This document shows positions 5,864 through 7,543 of a stretch of DNA of 7,543 nucleotides, in pieces. The translations under genes were made by a program, and so were the position numbers. The stretch is from Bacillota bacterium (GTDB lineage Bacteria > Bacillota_I > Bacilli_A > MOL361 > Turicibacteraceae). Every line of letters begins with the position of its first letter. Position 1 is the stretch's first letter. Under the pieces are notes generated by a model. That model did no database searches, was not told the origin of the DNA, and was given only the letters and a program-made list of their open reading frames with translations. The stretch is from assembly GCA_003486705.1 (NCBI GenBank), contig DNGE01000112.1:4002-11544 (forward strand), in the 5' to 3' direction.

Positions 5864-6697
5864 TTACATCACCTCCACTGTCTTAGCTTGATCTTTTAAT
5901 TCCTGCATGGCTTGATGGTATTGTTCTGTATTTGGCGCTGCCCCATGCCAGTTTGCATTGTTTTCCATATAAGAGATACCTTTTCCTTTAACCGTCTTAG
6001 CAATAATTGCTGTTGGTTTATCTGAAACAGTACGCGCTTGTGCAAAAGCTTTTTCAAGGTCTTCAAAGCAGTGACCATCAATTTGAATGACTTCAAATCC
6101 AAACGCTTTAAACTTTTCATCAATAGGATAAGGTGAACACACATCGCCAATATTTCCATCAATTTGCAGATCGTTATTATCAATAATGACACATAAATTA
6201 TCTAACTTTTTATGCGCTGCAAACATACTCGCTTCCCACACTTGACCTTCTTGAATTTCACCGTCGCCGACTAACGTATAAACACGATAAGCTTTTTGTT
6301 GTAGCTTAGCGGATAACGCCATCCCAACAGCTACTGAGATACCTTGTCCTAATGAACCGCTCGACATATCAACTCCGGGAACGCCTTTCATATCTGGATG
6401 TCCTTGTAAATATGAGCCGACTTTACGTAACGTTTTTAAATCCTCAACATTAAAATATCCTCGGTGAGCAAGTGTTGCATACAACCCTGGCGCCACGTGA
6501 CCTTTTGATAAGACAAAACGATCGCGATCGTCTTTCTTCGGATCTTTTGGATCAATATTTAACTCTTTAAAATATAGATAAGTAAAAATATCAGCCGCCG
6601 ATAAAGAACCTCCAGGATGTCCTGATTTTGCTTGATAGACTGCTTCAATGATACTTTGTCTAATTTCATTTGCGATAATCGGTAAACTTTGCGTCAT
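5864..6697 (-). CDS. tkt: Transketolase, N-terminal subunit
   Basis: This is the first half of a split transketolase (COG3959 type), carrying the diphosphate-binding domain of the thiamine diphosphate site. The 277 residues include GHPGGSLSAADI (26-37), SKGHVAPGLYA (64-74), SSGSLGQG (112-119), the GDGE...NN cofactor and Mg2+ motif (GDG 144-146, N174-N175), KGKG (237-240) and NWHG (249-252). All expected active-site elements are present. The start is set at the ATG with AGGAGG 7 nt upstream. A longer frame from a GTG at 6730 (288 aa) would translate through this SD and add residues unlike the family N-terminus. It is the first gene of a two-gene operon with the C-terminal subunit, and the active enzyme is expected to be an alpha2beta2 heterotetramer (established for split transketolases in general, not shown here). 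Confidence 0.95.
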   Translation of the reverse strand: MTQSLPIIANEIRQSIIEAVYQAKSGHPGGSLSAADIFTYLYFKELNIDPKDPKKDDRDRFVLSKGHVAPGLYATLAHRGYFNVEDLKTLRKVGSYLQGHPDMKGVPGVDMSSGSLGQGISVAVGMALSAKLQQKAYRVYTLVGDGEIQEGQVWEASMFAAHKKLDNLCVIIDNNDLQIDGNIGDVCSPYPIDEKFKAFGFEVIQIDGHCFEDLEKAFAQARTVSDKPTAIIAKTVKGKGISYMENNANWHGAAPNTEQYHQAMQELKDQAKTVEVM

Positions 6698-6726
6698 TAT
6701 CCTACCTCCTATGAATATTCTCTTCG

Positions 6727-6807
6727 TCACGAATGTAACGGTGAGTCACAACGTTTTTTAAAATATTCGCCTATTATAATATGGTCAACGTTAGCACTCT
6801 CTATCAA
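6727..6807 (-). CDS. Possible 26-residue leader ORF upstream of the transketolase operon
   Basis: A TTG at 6807 with GAGGTGA 4-5 nt before it opens 26 codons (starting MIESANVDHIIIGEYFKK) and ends in TGA at 6727-6729. That TGA overlaps the GTG that opens the longest transketolase frame (GTGA). It could be a leader peptide that couples translation to the operon, or a chance frame. The TTG start and the lack of any codon run that would suggest attenuation keep confidence low. Confidence 0.2.
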   Translation of the reverse strand: MIESANVDHIIIGEYFKKRCDSPLHS

Positions 6808-6827
6808 AAATCACCTCAAATATTATA
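6773..6827 (-). promoter_or_regulatory. Transketolase operon leader with two perfect -10 hexamers
   Basis: The minus strand has TATAAT at 6822-6827 and again at 6773-6778, giving leaders of about 120 or 70 nt to the operon start. Neither has a convincing -35 at 16-18 nt; TTGATA (6802-6807) is 23 nt from the second. This could mean an activator-dependent promoter. Downstream in the leader are two short palindromes, GTGACTCAC and TTCGTGACGAA, of unknown meaning. Confidence 0.4.
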
Positions 6828-6874
6828 GAAAATATTCCTATTCATAAAGTAGTCTCCCGGTTGAAGCACAAAAC

Positions 6875-7438
6875 TTACCCTGTCTTTTTTTCTTTTGCCT
6901 GATACAGCTGACCAATGGCATCATCAGGATATAATTGTAATAATGCCTCTAGATATTCATGTTTTCGTTTATGTTTATAGCGGTAGGCATATTTGACGCG
7001 TATTTGGTGGGCTAATCGATTTTCCGGATCAATTTCTAACAATTCACAGACGCGCATCATGATTTTACCTTGGCGTTTTCGATGCGCAATCTCAAGTTTT
7101 AATTCAACAGCATCAATCCAGTTAGAGCGTAGCAATAGTCCAACCTCATTATCTGGATTTATGGTTAACAATGCCTTTATTTCTTCTAAAAACAAGGGAT
7201 CATCAGACTCATATAAGAGTTGTGTTTTAATCTCATGCGCGCGAACATGTTGCTGATCCAACGTTAATATTTGATTTATGACGTTTTCTAATGGCAATAG
7301 CTCACGTGATGTAAATAATTGCTCTAACAGTTTTTCTAATTCCTTTAAATTAGGTGGCGATTCATACACATTAAACCACGCCTTTCCTACACAAAGGACA
7401 AATGCCCCTACACCTTGTATCATCTTTTTGACAATCAT
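6875..7438 (-). CDS. Small TPR-like repeat protein
   Basis: The product has 187 residues and an unknown role. Four aligned helical units share the pattern hxxLLxhxPDNxxxh: VINQILTLDQQH (from 53), EIKALLTINPDN (from 86), RVCELLEIDPEN (from 129) and YLEALLQLYPDD (from 162). The steps of 33, 43 and 33 residues are close to the 34-residue TPR period. Residues 7-22 are hydrophobic after two lysines and might anchor the protein, but the stretch is short, and FVLC is not a convincing lipobox. The start is the ATG at 7438, which has GAGGAGG about 8 nt upstream. The frame stays open to the window edge but there runs through the terminator at 7505-7536, so it is not coding. No terminator follows the stop, so transcription may continue into the transketolase operon. 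Confidence 0.82.
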   Translation of the reverse strand: MIVKKMIQGVGAFVLCVGKAWFNVYESPPNLKELEKLLEQLFTSRELLPLENVINQILTLDQQHVRAHEIKTQLLYESDDPLFLEEIKALLTINPDNEVGLLLRSNWIDAVELKLEIAHRKRQGKIMMRVCELLEIDPENRLAHQIRVKYAYRYKHKRKHEYLEALLQLYPDDAIGQLYQAKEKKTG

Positions 7439-7475
7439 GACTTCTTCCTCCTCAAAACTTGGCTTCCTATTAAAT

Positions 7476-7506
7476 ATGATAAAAACGTTTAAATCCGTGT
7501 GGTCAA
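7476..7506 (-). promoter_or_regulatory. Weak candidate promoter of the TPR-like gene
   Basis: On the minus strand TTGACC (7501-7506, 5/6) precedes TATCAT (7476-7481, 4/6), but the 19-nt spacing is longer than ideal. The -35 lies at the end of the upstream terminator tail. The position suits a separate transcript, with a leader of about 30 nt. Confidence 0.3.
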
Positions 7507-7536
7507 AAAAAAGATTTGCCAAATTAGCAAATCTTC
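7505..7536 (-). terminator. Rho-independent terminator of a minus-strand gene beyond the right edge
   Basis: AAGATTTGC (7511-7519) is perfectly inverted as GCAAATCTT (7527-7535) with a 7-nt loop. Read on the minus strand the stem runs into eight T residues. It shows that a minus-strand gene ends just outside the window and that the TPR-like gene starts a new unit. Confidence 0.88.
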
Positions 7537-7543
7537 TTACCAA

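Noticed and set aside
5896..6192. 98-codon frame inside the transketolase N-subunit
   Set aside because: It lies in another frame of a complete, motif-bearing enzyme gene and shows no independent start signal.
6791..6799. TTAGCACTC, identical to one half of the CIRCE heat-shock operator
   Set aside because: The partner GAGTGCTAA is absent at the required 9-nt spacing on either side, so this is a lone half-site and not support for HrcA control.
7439..7543. Extension of the TPR-like frame to a TTG at the window edge
   Set aside because: The extension runs through a perfect terminator hairpin with a U-tract and lacks an SD; the ATG at 7438 has GAGGAGG.

Overview
The window looks like chromosomal DNA from a low-GC Gram-positive bacterium (Bacillota). 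The evidence is AT-rich codon use, purine-rich Shine-Dalgarno (SD) sites (GGAGG, GGGGGGA), TTG start usage, compact rho-independent terminators, and a transketolase split into two polypeptides. I cannot assign a genus from the sequence alone. No transposase, phage gene, CRISPR array, tRNA or rRNA was recognised.

Layout, left to right. (1) 1-1037, minus strand: the N-terminal 345 codons of a large, probably helical-repeat protein of unknown function, cut by the window edge. (2) 1038-1620: a 583-base stretch without a confident gene. It holds a promoter candidate, a cluster of related inverted repeats (about 1144-1256), a 60% GC island (1281-1340), a hairpin terminator (1433-1466) and a possible 19-codon mini-ORF. 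(3) 1621-2523, minus: a cation diffusion facilitator (CDF) metal exporter. It is divergent from (4) an MgtC/SapB-family membrane protein on the plus strand (2716-3402). The spacer carries overlapping divergent promoter candidates and two inverted repeats. (5) A bidirectional terminator separates mgtC from a convergent SprT-like zinc metalloprotein gene (3430-4050, minus). (6) 4199-4750, minus: an unrecognised soluble protein with its own terminator. (7) 4906-6697, minus: a two-gene operon encoding the N- and C-terminal halves of transketolase, 1 nt apart. (8) 6875-7438, minus: a small TPR-like protein. (9) At the right edge, the terminator of a gene lying outside the window.

How the genes fit together. 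The CDF exporter and MgtC-like protein form a plausible divalent-cation homeostasis pair controlled from one intergenic region. The transketolase halves should assemble into one pentose-phosphate-pathway enzyme, with translation of the second half coupled to the first. The remaining genes are independent units. Most genes end in recognisable hairpins, but none was seen after the TPR-like gene, so it may be read through into the transketolase operon.

No clearly new multi-gene system was found. The least explained piece is the 1144-1390 region, a candidate structured RNA or decayed element. Many starts here were moved from the longest open frame to an internal codon with a much better SD; each case is explained in its entry.
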